From Gnetum montanum (lineage: Eukaryota; Streptophyta; Gnetopsida; Gnetales; Gnetaceae): a stretch of DNA of 64,000 nt. Below the pieces are notes generated by a model. It ran no database searches. It was not told where the DNA came from and saw only the letters and a list, made by a program, of their open reading frames with translations. The stretch is taken from contig MNCI01004743.1 of assembly GCA_015680685.1 (NCBI GenBank), positions 87,420-151,419 on the forward strand, in the 5' to 3' direction. The position numbers and the translations under genes are program-made. Numbering within the stretch: the first letter of the stretch is position 1; every line of letters begins with the position of its first letter. Positions 1-8,954 of this stretch are shown here, one piece after another.

Positions 1-101
1 CTCCATGGTGGGCCATTGCTAATGGCCCACGATTTGTAATCTCCTGTACTATAGCCTTTCTTTCTCAGTAATATAATCCTGATTATTTTCTCAAAAAAAA
101 A
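1..101 (+). mobile_element. 3' terminus of an L1-type LINE, truncated by window edge
   Basis: The block ends with a TATAATCCTGATTATTTTCTC-like terminus followed by a short A-run (93-101). The same terminus, with small changes, closes LINE-1 (8230-8285), LINE-2 (26180-26218) and a truncated copy (31250-31293). No coding sequence is left here; the body would lie left of the window. Confidence 0.55.
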
Positions 102-102
102 G

Positions 103-1000
103 GTGACTGTTATCATCATTATTATTTTATGGAATTAGAAAATAGTAAACAATCTATAGCAATCATAATAAAAAAATGTAACAGTCTCTAACTAGGAATA
201 GTCATAGTTAAGGAATTAAAATTCTGATTTTTGGAGCAGACAAGCAGCAAAATTCTATATGCTCATATATTAAATAAAAAGGAAAGAAAATAATGAAATC
301 TGATATGCACCAATCTTGAACACCATGATGGATTAACATGGTTCCAATCGTTTGAAACCTTCATAATTAAAATTTGCCAGCCTCTCGTGTTTTTACATTG
401 AGAGAAATGTAAGCTTGAACAAAGGACTATTTGACAATTAATTGGGACATGACAACTTTCTTGAAAATCCCTCAAAAATTGACTATAGAAATGTCTAACA
501 AAACAAACATGTCCACTCCACTTTCCAATATGCAAAATCCACCAAAAAATTATAATATGCATATTTTAATTATTTATTAATGAGTACTCAATGGACCCTT
601 TGGCCATCCAGCTGTCACACACCAAGTCCCTCCAACCTTACAACATCTTGTAGCCCACACAAAAAGAACCTTACAACATCTTGTAGCCCACACAAAAAGA
701 ACACTAGGGTTGGATAAAATGGTGGGGGCTAACATCATTAAGCACCTCTAAGAACTATGCCTTTATAGCCCAAACAAGAGATCATAAAAACATGAAATAC
801 CAAGTGAGCATGACCCAAAAAAATAAAAATAAAAAAAATGCTAACTCATAAGCCCAAAGCATGCATGTCAAAAAATCAGATCCAAAAGTTACGAAAGACC
901 CCATGCATGATTCACAACTCACAAGAAAATCTCACATGTCCTCATGAAATAATTTGCACTCGTCCAAGTCATGATAACAAACACCTATAAATATTTAGAA
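103..1000. other. AT-rich non-coding stretch with a 33-bp perfect tandem duplication
   Basis: No coding signal is seen. Positions 634-666 and 667-699 are an exact 33-bp direct duplication beginning AACCTTACAACATC. The rest is unremarkable AT-rich DNA, possibly intron of the Rab3GAP gene if its 5' exons lie to the left. Confidence 0.6.
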
Positions 1001-1745
1001 CGCAAGAATGGGTTGGAGTATACACCTCTATGAATGGTTAATCAGTTGAGGAAGAAGAACACACTCCAAGCTTGAATTGTTGTCCAACCAGCAGCTTCAA
1101 AGATAACGTCAGATTTTTCCCAACTAACAAACTTAATAATCATGTCATAAAAACAGCCCAAGCCTCTAGGAAAATCAGAGAAAATCAATCCCTAGAATCA
1201 GTCCTAACACTCTTTAAAATCAGCCACCAACAGCTTCCAACAGCAGCAGCAAAGTTAGCCTCTTCTACTTTCAACCAAAGCTCACAAGATCACTAAGACA
1301 TCCTCATAGTTAGCCCAAAAGACAATGGAGGAACAGCCTCGCACATTTTCATCTTTCTCCCTCTCCTCTACTCACACCTCAAACTAGCAGTCTCCCCTTT
1401 GTTGGCAAAAGGTGAAAATGAAAGCAAACTCCCCTCTATTTATAGGATGGAGAAGACCCCAACATTTGGATGATGATTTCTGCACAAAAGCTTACACAGT
1501 GGGCAAATATGAGATAACCCATTCTCCAAAAATCCTTTTGTTATTCATAGCATCATTACTACTTGACTTGGACAAACAAATTGTTATGAGGGAGGGGACA
1601 TGTAAAAGTGACAATACTCAAGAGAGCCACATGTCCCCATTAAATGAGTCATTTTTCCCATTTCCAATGATTAATATGAAAGTGGACAATTAGCATCTTA
1701 AAAAAAACATGTCGTAAATCATACATCACCATCACACATTGACTT
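1000..1745 (-). promoter_or_regulatory. Minus-strand TATA box and leader-like block (possible solo LTR or promoter)
   Basis: Read on the minus strand, a good TATA box (TATAAATAGAGGGG, 1432-1445) is followed by a long leader without a recognisable open frame. The arrangement resembles the promoter and R/U5 part of an LTR, or a gene promoter with 5' UTR. I could not find LTR ends, a primer-binding site or a matching second copy, so the class is open. Confidence 0.25.
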
Positions 1746-1859
1746 TTCTTGTGGCCCCATGTTTTTGGCTTGTTTTAAGTCACTTTTAGCTTTATAAGCT
1801 ATAACAGTTTCTAATTTATTTTTTGCGTTTTATCTATTTTTCACATTTTTTATACTTTG

Positions 1860-2497
1860 TCTAGTAAAAATCATTGATACTAAACATTTTGTACATTCAA
1901 CATTTTACATATGTTAAGCTGGTCATAACAAGTACAAACATGCCATAGCTATTGCCCTAGAAATTAACATTTTAATCAAATTAAATAAAGTATGGTCCCA
2001 CAAGGTACTTTTTTAATTGTTTAACATTAAAATCACAAAATCTAGGACTTGAAACAAAAAATGAAATTATGGATCTATACTTTAGACAAAAAACTTAATT
2101 AGTCCATCAAATTTAATTACGATTTGACAACTTCGAAGCTTTGACGTATTTGAATTAATTAGATATTCCATAAATTAAAAATTGTAAGTAAACACCAAAA
2201 TAAACCATGGATTCACATTACATTAATTTCATAATATTGTTCTAAAATAATGTTAGACATTGCCATGCTCATTTATCAATTATATATATATATATATAAA
2301 ACTTAAAATAATAAATAATTAGAAATAAATAATAAGCTCACTTATGTCATCCGATCAAAAGTTTTCATATTATGTAGAAACATTAGGGGTGTGTGCACAC
2401 ACACATATATAAAAGCTTTAAAACAAGTTGAAGTCTAAGTATTTAATAGTGTATTAAGGTTGTATGTATGAATGTGAGACACTACAAGTAGACAATA
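1860..2497 (+). repeat. Dispersed repeat family A, full-length copy
   Basis: About 640 bp of AT-rich non-coding sequence that recurs, diverged, at 31300-31920, partly at 16945-17235, and in two halves around LINE-1 (2715-2895 and 8286-8740). Shared landmarks in order: ACATTTTACATATGTTAAGC, CATGCCAT.GCTA, a TTTAACATTAAAAT block, AAATAAACCATGGATTCACA, TAATAAATAATTAGAAA, and a right end with ATATATAAAAGCTTTAAAAC and TGTATGAATGT. A (TA)n tract lies at 2280-2299. No coding potential was found, so the class is unknown. Confidence 0.6.
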
Positions 2498-2600
2498 TAC
2501 TCTTGGTAAGACTAGTGGTAAGATTCTTGATTTGAAAACTCCAAGTCACAAGTTTGATTTTGGTGGGCAATGTTGAGTCATATTTCTTGGGGTTCCAACA
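2496..2600 (+). mobile_element. tRNA-derived SINE-like element (copy 1)
   Basis: A box-A-like GACTAGTGGTAAG (about 2510-2523) is followed 25-30 bp later by a box-B-like CAAGTTTGATTTTGG (2548-2563). The stretch aligns well with 37847-37910, which shares TAGTGG.AAGA.TCTTGA and the ending GG.GGCAA. It is too degenerate to fold as a working tRNA. It lies just beyond a family A copy. Confidence 0.4.
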
Positions 2601-2714
2601 GGTAGACAATATACATGTTAAAAATAGATGTCATCATGAGCATGTCCAAAAGTAATGTTAGTTACACATATCCATTTTACTTACTTTTTTCTCATTGACT
2701 TTTCACTTGTGGCT

Positions 2715-2895
2715 CGCAAAAGTTGTTGATGTTAAATTTTTTTTATATATGATATTTTACACATGTCAAGCTTGTTAAAACAAGCACAAACATGCCATTG
2801 CTACCTAGGTAAAAATTACTATTTTAATCACAAAAAGAAAATGTGCCTCACAAGGTTTTGGACTGTTTAACATTAACATTTCGAAATTTAGAAGT
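2715..2895 (+). repeat. Dispersed repeat family A, left half, interrupted by LINE-1
   Basis: Matches the first part of the 1860-2497 copy (ACACATGTCAAGC, ACAAACATGCCATTGCTA, CTCACAAGGT, TTTAACATTAACAT). It ends at TTAGAAGT (2888-2895), which is repeated at 8286-8293 just after the LINE-1 tail and serves as the target-site duplication. Confidence 0.6.
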
Positions 2896-3239
2896 CAACG
2901 GGAGCATTGAGGAGTTCTTCCGCTCGGATGGTGTAATGAGGTTGTATAGGCGCAATGAGAGGATTAGGTTTTGTGGATGGGGGCATTGAGTGCTCTTGAT
3001 TGGACAATGTAATGAGGTTGTAGATTAGTGGGCCACCAATGGAGGGGGTGCGGACTATGGAACGAAGCCTGATAGAGTGGTTCGTGTCCTTTGGGGCCCA
3101 ATCTAAGATGGACCTCATTAGAAGGTGGACGAAGGAGGTTTGGGGGATTGGAGAGGTGGAAGTGCGGAGTTTGTCAGACGACCTGCTTCTATTCATTTTC
3201 AAGAGTGTGGAGGAGTAGGATACGTTCCTCCAGGGTGGG

Positions 3240-3575
3240 TTGTGGTTTTATGGTGTCAGAGGGTTGGTGCTTATGCATTGGAGGCCGAGGGTGCATGGAG
3301 AGGTAGACCTGTTTGTGCATGCGCTGGTTTGGATGTGTGTTTTCGGGGTTTCATGGGAGATGTGGAACCTGGATTTTTTGAGGCATATTGCGGGTTTTTT
3401 TGGGGAGTTTATCGCCTTTGATAAGGTGACGCAATCGATGGAGCAAATGGGCTTTGCTTGGTTTTGCATGTGGTGGGCCTTGTTCCCAAAGGACTTGGTC
3501 AAGGAGGTCATGCTCGAGTTATTGGGAGGAGGGGAACAACTTCAGGCGAAATTCGAAAATCTCGAAACAGAATAG
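3240..3575 (+). pseudogene. LINE-1 ORF1 remnant (DUF4283-like nucleic-acid-binding domain)
   Basis: A 111-codon open stretch aligns with the LINE-2 ORF1 segment at 20020-20340: both have LDFL..(I/L)AGFFGEF, then an M.RMG/MEQMG segment, and end near (K/I)(F/E)ENL. This is the layout of DUF4283 in plant L1 ORF1p, which binds LINE RNA. The zinc knuckle expected after it is not evident, and the frame breaks at 3573. The surrounding G-rich sequence (2900-3240, 3580-3880) appears to be the rest of ORF1 but is shifted between frames. Confidence 0.6.
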
Positions 3576-4004
3576 CCAATGGAGAAGTTGTTGCAGGCTG
3601 GGGGGTGGGGGGTCAAAGAGGTTGTGCGTGGCCTGGGGGTGGGGGATGGGCTGTGGTTGGATTGCGGGGATAGGTGCATGCATTGCCTCTTGGTCCTTGT
3701 GTTCCCCTGGCACGGTTGGGGCTCCTGCTACCCCACCCTTAGTCATGCCTACTATGTTGGGGGTCGAGCTTCCCTTGCTGGGTGAATGGATTATTATAGT
3801 TCGAGGGAGCTCTAAGCCAGTGAGGCCAAAGGAGGCTTGTTTGCACTTGGAAGACTCTGGTAGCTTTTTAGTGTCATGAGTAGGGGGCTAGTTGGGTTGC
3901 CCATCCAAGCTTTTATGACGGGATAAATAGACAAGGAGGAGTATTGATTTGGGTTTACAACACACCCTGAAAGAGGTCTATCAACGATGTTCAATTGGTC
4001 ACAC

Positions 4005-4900
4005 ATGAAGATCCTTTCATGGAACTATAGGGGATAGGGTATGCCCTATAAAAGAAATACCATGTGATAGATTGTGTGAAGTGAGGATTGCGATATTGTT
4101 TGCCTGCAAGAAACCAAACTGCTGACATTAGAATCTTTCCACCTGCAATGGGATGGGTAGAAGGTGCACCAGAGGCCTTGTGTGGGGTATGCGGGGGAAT
4201 TGGCCATCCAAGCCTACCTTGAGGTTCTGCTGATTGATTTGTTGCAATGAGGTATTACTGTTCATGTTCCCTCCAAGGGCCTTTGGTTGACGAACTTCTA
4301 TGGGGCCTAGGCCTGGGAGCTACACTTGTTGGAGCTGGAGAGGGTGGCGGTGTTGGTCCTGGAACAATGGGCATGGCTCATTGTGGGGGATTTCAACCAG
4401 CAGCTATACTCTTGGGAAAAATCGGGCATAGATTGCACTTGGCCCTTGAGGGCCCAAGAGTTTTAGCACTCCTTGACGTTGCACTTGCTGGTTGACTTGG
4501 AGATTGAAAATTGCCAATTTATGTGGAGCAATAGATGTAGGGTGGCCTAGGCCTAGGAGCTACACTTGTTGGAGCTGGAGAGGGTGGTGGTGTTGGTCCT
4601 GGATCAATGGGCATGGCTCATTGTGGGGGATTTCAACCAGCGGCTATACTCTTGGGAAAAATCGGGCATAGATTGCACTTGGCCCTTGAGGGCCCAAGAG
4701 TTTTAGCACTCCTTGACGTTGCACTTGCTGGTTGACTTGGAGATTGAAAACTGCCAATTTATGTGGAGCAATAGATGTAGGGTGGCCGAGCGGGTCTTAT
4801 CTAGGATTGATCGGGTTTGGATTAGCAAGGAGTTGCTTCTATGGTTGGAAGTGAGGGTCATGGGGTAGGAGCGGGTTGCTTCAGATCATTGATCTCTCAT
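4005..4900 (+). pseudogene. LINE-1 apurinic/apyrimidinic-type endonuclease domain, disrupted
   Basis: Begins with MKILSWNYRG (4005), the typical start of plant L1 ORF2. IVGDFNQQLYSW (about 4376-4411) is the endonuclease catalytic GDFN motif. The C-terminal part has FMWSNR..VA.R.LSRIDRVW (about 4755-4820) and ASDH-stop-SL (about 4875-4892), where SDH supplies the catalytic His. Such domains nick target DNA for target-primed reverse transcription. Several in-frame stops and the tandem duplication of 4304-4543 make it non-functional. Confidence 0.75.
4304..4783 (+). repeat. 240-bp tandem duplication inside the LINE-1 endonuclease
   Basis: Positions 4304-4543 and 4544-4783 are head-to-tail copies with about five substitutions visible by eye, for example GCGGTG/GTGGTG, GGAACA/GGATCA and AAAATT/AAAACT. 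The unit contains the GDFNQ motif and the IENCQFMW segment, so both are present twice. At 240 bp the duplication keeps the frame (80 codons). Confidence 0.9.
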
Positions 4901-5470
4901 TTGTTGTTTGGGGCCCCCACGGAGACGATTGCCTTGGCCGTTTCGCTTGGAAGCATCTTGGTTGCTCAAGTCATGGCTGTACCCCTTGGTTGAAGACATC
5001 TGGGCAGGTTATTGGTTGGGCCGGGGAGACCCTAGGAATTTTCTAGGGGATGGCCTCCTGCACCTGAAGTAGGCTATCAGATTTGTGGCGGTGCAGGATA
5101 AATTTTCATTTTGAGTAGGCCATACAAACCTTGAGTCTAGGTTGGCCCAGTTTTAGAGCCGACAAGAGGTTGGAGAGGACTTATAGGATGAGGAAATGAA
5201 TGTTCTAATGTAGTTGCAGATGCTTGACTTTGAGAGGAAATCTATTTAAGGCAGTAGTTGTGGGTCAAGTGGCTCAAGGAGGGCGACAAATAGATGGAAT
5301 TCTTTTTTGCGGCTACCAAGTCTTGTGGGTTGGGCCAGTGCTAGGTGATGTTGAGGGACGATGGGGTTTTGGTGGATGATCTGGAAGATGTCTCTTGAGA
5401 GTTGGTGGTGTATTGGGGAGTGATTTGGTCTAAGCAACCCATGTTGTCGGTCTTGGTGTGGGTCTCATAG

Positions 5471-6300
5471 GTGCTGGAGAAGGGAGACAATGCTCAATTA
5501 CTAGGTCTGTTTACCTTGCAGGAGTTGAAAGAGGCTGTTAGTTCTATGTCGGGACGTAAGGCACTGGGACCTGATGGTTGGAGCATCAAGTTCTTTAAGG
5601 AATTTTCCGATATTGTGGGCCCCAATGTTCTCGACACTTTCAAGCTAATGCTGGCTAGGCATCAGGTACATCGAGAGATCAACTACTCAAGGATTGTTTG
5701 TATCTCGAAGTGGGCTGATGCCTCATCTTCCACTCATTTTCGACCCATTGGGGTTTGCAATGTGTTGATCCGAATATTTTCTAAGTTGCTAGTTTGGCGG
5801 TTGGTGCCCATCATGCCAAAACTTGTTAGGGAACATCAAACGAGGTTTGTTCAGGGGTGGTTCTTGCAAGACTAGGTGCTCCTCATGCAGGAGATTCTCC
5901 ACTCCTTACAACTTTCAAAATTCCTTTGATTGTGTCTAAAATTGGACATTACAAAGGCCTATGACATGGTCAGTTGGGAGGCGCTCGCCATCGTTATGAT
6001 GCAGAAAGGTTTTGACCTTGCATTCGTGCGACTATGCGTTCATCTACAAGCATTAGCTGCGTTCTCCTTTGACGTGGGGGGTTGTCTCTGGGGTTTCTTG
6101 TCTCCTGAAAGGGGTTTGAGGCAGGGGGACCCTTTGTCACCGTTGCTTTTTATCATTGCCATGGACCTACTGAAATACTATTGCAAGGCTACAGGGGTGG
6201 GGGGCTGATGGTTGTAGGTGTTGAATGTCTTGTTGAACATTATGTTGATGACATGATGCTTCTCAGTCGGGCCAGGGTCCTCCAGGCACGACTTATTAAT
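5471..6300 (+). pseudogene. LINE-1 reverse transcriptase domain, disrupted
   Basis: Two long open stretches (5471-5875 and 5930-6208) carry RVT_1 motifs in order: RKALGPDGW (about 5552), FRPIGVCN (5738), TRFVQG (about 5843), LDITKAYDMVSW with the first catalytic Asp (about 5940-5975), RGLRQGDPLSPLLF (about 6114-6155), and the active site as YVDDMMLLS (6241). The first break is a TAG at 5873 where the family has Gln (QD-Q-V); another shift lies near 6205. The Tyr-Val-Asp-Asp core is a tolerated variant of YADD. Homologous to LINE-2 22190-23060. Confidence 0.85.
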
Positions 6301-6959
6301 CGGGCACTTACTTCGATGGCGGAGGAGCTCGACTTGGTGGTGAATTGAGAGAAGTCTTCAGTGCACTTCCTCAATGAAGTGTTGGATCACGCAAGTGCTG
6401 GGGTTCCCCGCAGGGACAGCCTAGGACTCGTACCTTGGTATGCCACTTTTTGCTTGGGGTCAATGTGTGGCTTGGAATGCAGTTCTGAAAAAAATTGAGG
6501 GTCGGGTGGGACATTAGGCTAATCACTTTCTCACCCTGAAAGGGTGGCTGGTGTTGGCATTTGAGGTGCTCACGGCGATGGTGCGCTTTGTGCCTGCTGT
6601 TGCAACTCCCCCATAGGTTGTGATCTAGGCTGTTAATCGGTTCATTCGTAATTTTGTGTGGTCGGGGTAGAGGGGGGAGTAAATTACATATGGTTGGTTG
6701 GGACCAGATCACGTGCCCTAGGGAAGTGAGGGGCTTGGGCATTTTCTGATTTGAGGATGAGTTAATGATGGGACAGTAGTAGCTATTGTTACGGTTCACC
6801 GAACAGGGTGTAGGGACTACACAGTGGGTTCGCATCATAAGAGGGAAATGCGATAGGTGGCGGATGGGGGCACACAACTCTAGACCCTAGCGGACACTTT
6901 GCGCCCATGTGTAGTGCATGTTGGAGCGGGTGTGGATGGAATAGGCACCGCGCAAGCTC

Positions 6960-7180
6960 ATGAAATCAATGTACCCATCAATACATGGTTGGCGGCAGGT
7001 TTGGCAAGGGAAATTGCCAAAGAAAATAAAGGTTTTCCTTTGGCTCCTTGAGAGTAATGACCTACTAGTGCGGGCATCTTTAATGCAATGTGGCCTTAAC
7101 ATTGACACCACCTACCCCCTTTGCGATGGTGGGCTCGAGACTATGCTGCACATTGTGTTCCAATGCCCTTACATGTAGGA
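6960..7180 (+). pseudogene. LINE-1 zinc-binding region of reverse transcriptase (zf-RVT)
   Basis: An open stretch with KLPKKIKVFLWLL (about 7010-7050), a variable loop, LCDGGLETMLHIVFQCPYM and a stop. This is the zf-RVT pattern found after the RT in plant LINEs (W..K.P.K...F.W; C..C......H.L..CP). The homologous LINE-2 segment is 23690-23900. Confidence 0.7.
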
Positions 7181-7499
7181 CACGTGGTGCGTGATGAGAT
7201 GGCTCACCTCGATGTTGCTCACGGAGACTCTAAAGCCACATTGCTTTTATGGCAGGCATGGAAGATACATAATCACAAAATCTTTCTACAACAATGTGTG
7301 CCCACCCCTATGCAAGTTGTTTTTTGGATGGAGAAAGCATGGGTAGAAATTGATGCTGTAATGGGGGTCACGCCAACATACGAGTCGGCCTGCGTGGTGT
7401 TCCATGCACACACTGAGCTCTGGGGTTTGGTCAAGTGATGTGGGTGGGATACTCTCCCCTTGTAGCTATAGGGTGACTTGACACTTCTAGATGATGCCT

Positions 7500-7940
7500 T
7501 CTTCACCAACTAACTAGACAACAAGATGGAATTTCAGGGCATGGAAATCATGTTGATAGAGACGACGATTGCTAGGTACCTAGGGGCCCAGGCAGATGGT
7601 GAAATTATTCTTCCCACAGCTTGAGGGTTATAGGATGCTGAACTGTTCTTTGATGGACTAGTGCCACGCACACAAAGTCGGCAAGTGCCCAAGTTTGCTT
7701 TGCCACCAGTTTGGGGATGGGTTGCTGAGGTAGTTGACTGTTTCTTTGTCTAGTCTAGCAATGGTTCCAAGCTTCAGGACACACACTTTGCATTCCTAAA
7801 ATACATGAAATTTGGGCTCCAAGTCAACTTGCCCTTGGTTGCTATGCAGCAGCAGAAGAGGGGCCACCATTCTTGGCTCATTTTGGCCCTTTGGTAGGAT
7901 GTGGCAGAGGTGTAGCTGGTGTTAGGTCCCCCTAGACCTT
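7500..7940 (+). pseudogene. LINE-1 conserved C-terminal region of unknown function
   Basis: After the zf-RVT, the broken frame still reads GEIILP (about 7598), VVDCFFV-stop-SSNGSKL (about 7730-7772), KYMKFGLQVNLP (about 7800-7834), HHSWLILALW (about 7868-7895) and PPRPS (about 7930). LINE-2 has matching words at 24330-24680 (SKIILPHGWGFQDAHVFF, VVDCYFVHSSNVSKLQ, LIFALWRSVV). I cannot assign a fold, and it is not an obvious RNase H. Confidence 0.5.
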
Positions 7941-8285
7941 CCTAGTCAGGGGTTTCTTTGAAGCTTGCAATGGTCTACTCTAGAAAATGGGCCGCATGAT
8001 TGGGGAAGGATGCCTCGTGTTCGATGGCCATGGCAAATGTATTTCCACTTGTGGAGTTTGGTTGGGATGTGCTGTTCGCTGTGGAGCTCGACTAGGTTGC
8101 AGAGAGAGGGTGGGGTTGTGCGGTTTACTTGTGTGGTGTCGGTGTGGTGTTGTTTCCCCCTCCCTGAGGGTGGGTCTGTTTGGCCATTCACTTGTGGCCT
8201 TGGATTGTACTTTTTTATTTTCAGTAATTTAATCCTGAACATTCTCTCTCTCTCTCTCTCTCTCTCAAAAAATAAAAATAAAAAT

Positions 8286-8760
8286 TAGAAGTTGAGTCGA
8301 TAAACTATTTATAGATATTTTTTCATCCAGAGTCTGAATACTCATCTTGCCAAGCAGGTCCTTGGAGGGTCAGTGGATGAGTGAAAGGCTAACATCTTCA
8401 AGTGGCTGTGTGTAGCCTTTAACCCATGTCTTCCAACTTGTGAAACAAATACCTTATCATCATTCCAAATGATGGTCACAAAAAAACTACTACAAATCTC
8501 TACTCTATATGTAAAATTGAATAAGTCCAAAATTGAGTACAATCCTCATTTCTCAATGAAAATATATTTTTCTATCTTAAAATAATAATAATAATTAAAA
8601 AGAGCTTATAATTAAATAGTAAATTTGCTTAAATCACTCTAATTACAAGTTTTCATATTAACTTAGAAGCATTAGGTACATTTCCAAATATACGTAACCT
8701 TAAAAAAAACTGAGTCTAGAAGAGTATGAAGGTTACATGGACAATGTGGTTTAGATACAA
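8286..8760 (+). repeat. Dispersed repeat family A, right half, after the LINE-1 insertion
   Basis: TTAGAAGT (8286-8293) repeats the left target site. From about 8575 the sequence matches the second half of family A (TAATAATTAAAAAG, CAAGTTTTCATATTAACTTAGAAGCATTAGG), similar to 2330-2390 and 17100-17140. Positions 8294-8570 align poorly. No gene is seen. Confidence 0.5.
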
Positions 8761-8867
8761 TTTTTTCAATTTGCAATATTTGATATGCTGCTAACCCTAT
8801 TATTGGTATTATCTTATTTTTGGAAGAGGACTTACACATCTTGGATGCTCATTTCCTGTTGTGTCAG

Positions 8868-8954
8868 CTTTCGCTATGTATCAACAAGAAGGCTTCAGTA
8901 CGTAAAAAACATCAACAGGAAGTCACAGCTGACAATGCAGTCAATTCAAAAAGG
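8868..8954 (+). CDS. Rab3GAP-like exon 1 of those visible
   Basis: The acceptor is a pyrimidine-rich TTTCCTGTTGTGTCAG and the donor AAAAGG/GTGTGC. It encodes 29 codons in phase 0 on both sides, starting LSLCINKKASVRKKH, comparable with the basic segment of the family before its acidic linker. An alternative acceptor at 8826 or 8828 would add about 13 codons in the same frame, so the 5' edge is uncertain. It is the least conserved exon; the phase match to the next exon is the main support. Confidence 0.6.

Larger units (their letters stand above)
2896..8285 (+). mobile_element. LINE-1: near full-length, inactivated L1-type non-LTR retrotransposon
   Basis: A 5.39-kb element with the usual plant L1 order: ORF1 with a DUF4283-like domain (about 3240-3575), AP-type endonuclease (4005-4900), reverse transcriptase (5471-6300), zf-RVT-like zinc-binding domain (6960-7180), an unnamed conserved C-terminal stretch (7500-7940), then a 3' end of CT repeats and an A-rich tail (8245-8285). 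It is flanked by an 8-bp duplication TTAGAAGT (2888-2895, 8286-8293) and sits inside a family A copy. Frames are broken by many stops and shifts, and the RT motif reads YVDD. A 240-bp tandem duplication lies in the endonuclease. It is in the same orientation as the Rab3GAP gene, whose first visible exon is 582 bp downstream. Confidence 0.88.

Noticed and set aside
1072-1693. Two plus-strand frames (74 and 93 codons) as upstream Rab3GAP exons
   Set aside because: No similarity to the family's N-terminal half and no fitting splice sites.
3091-3880. Several overlapping open frames on both strands
   Set aside because: They are chance frames in the G-rich ORF1 part of LINE-1; only 3240-3575 aligns with LINE-2.
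7946-8288. RNase H domain at the LINE-1 C-terminus
   Set aside because: A few words looked suggestive, but the DG.....D/E/D catalytic pattern cannot be traced in any frame.
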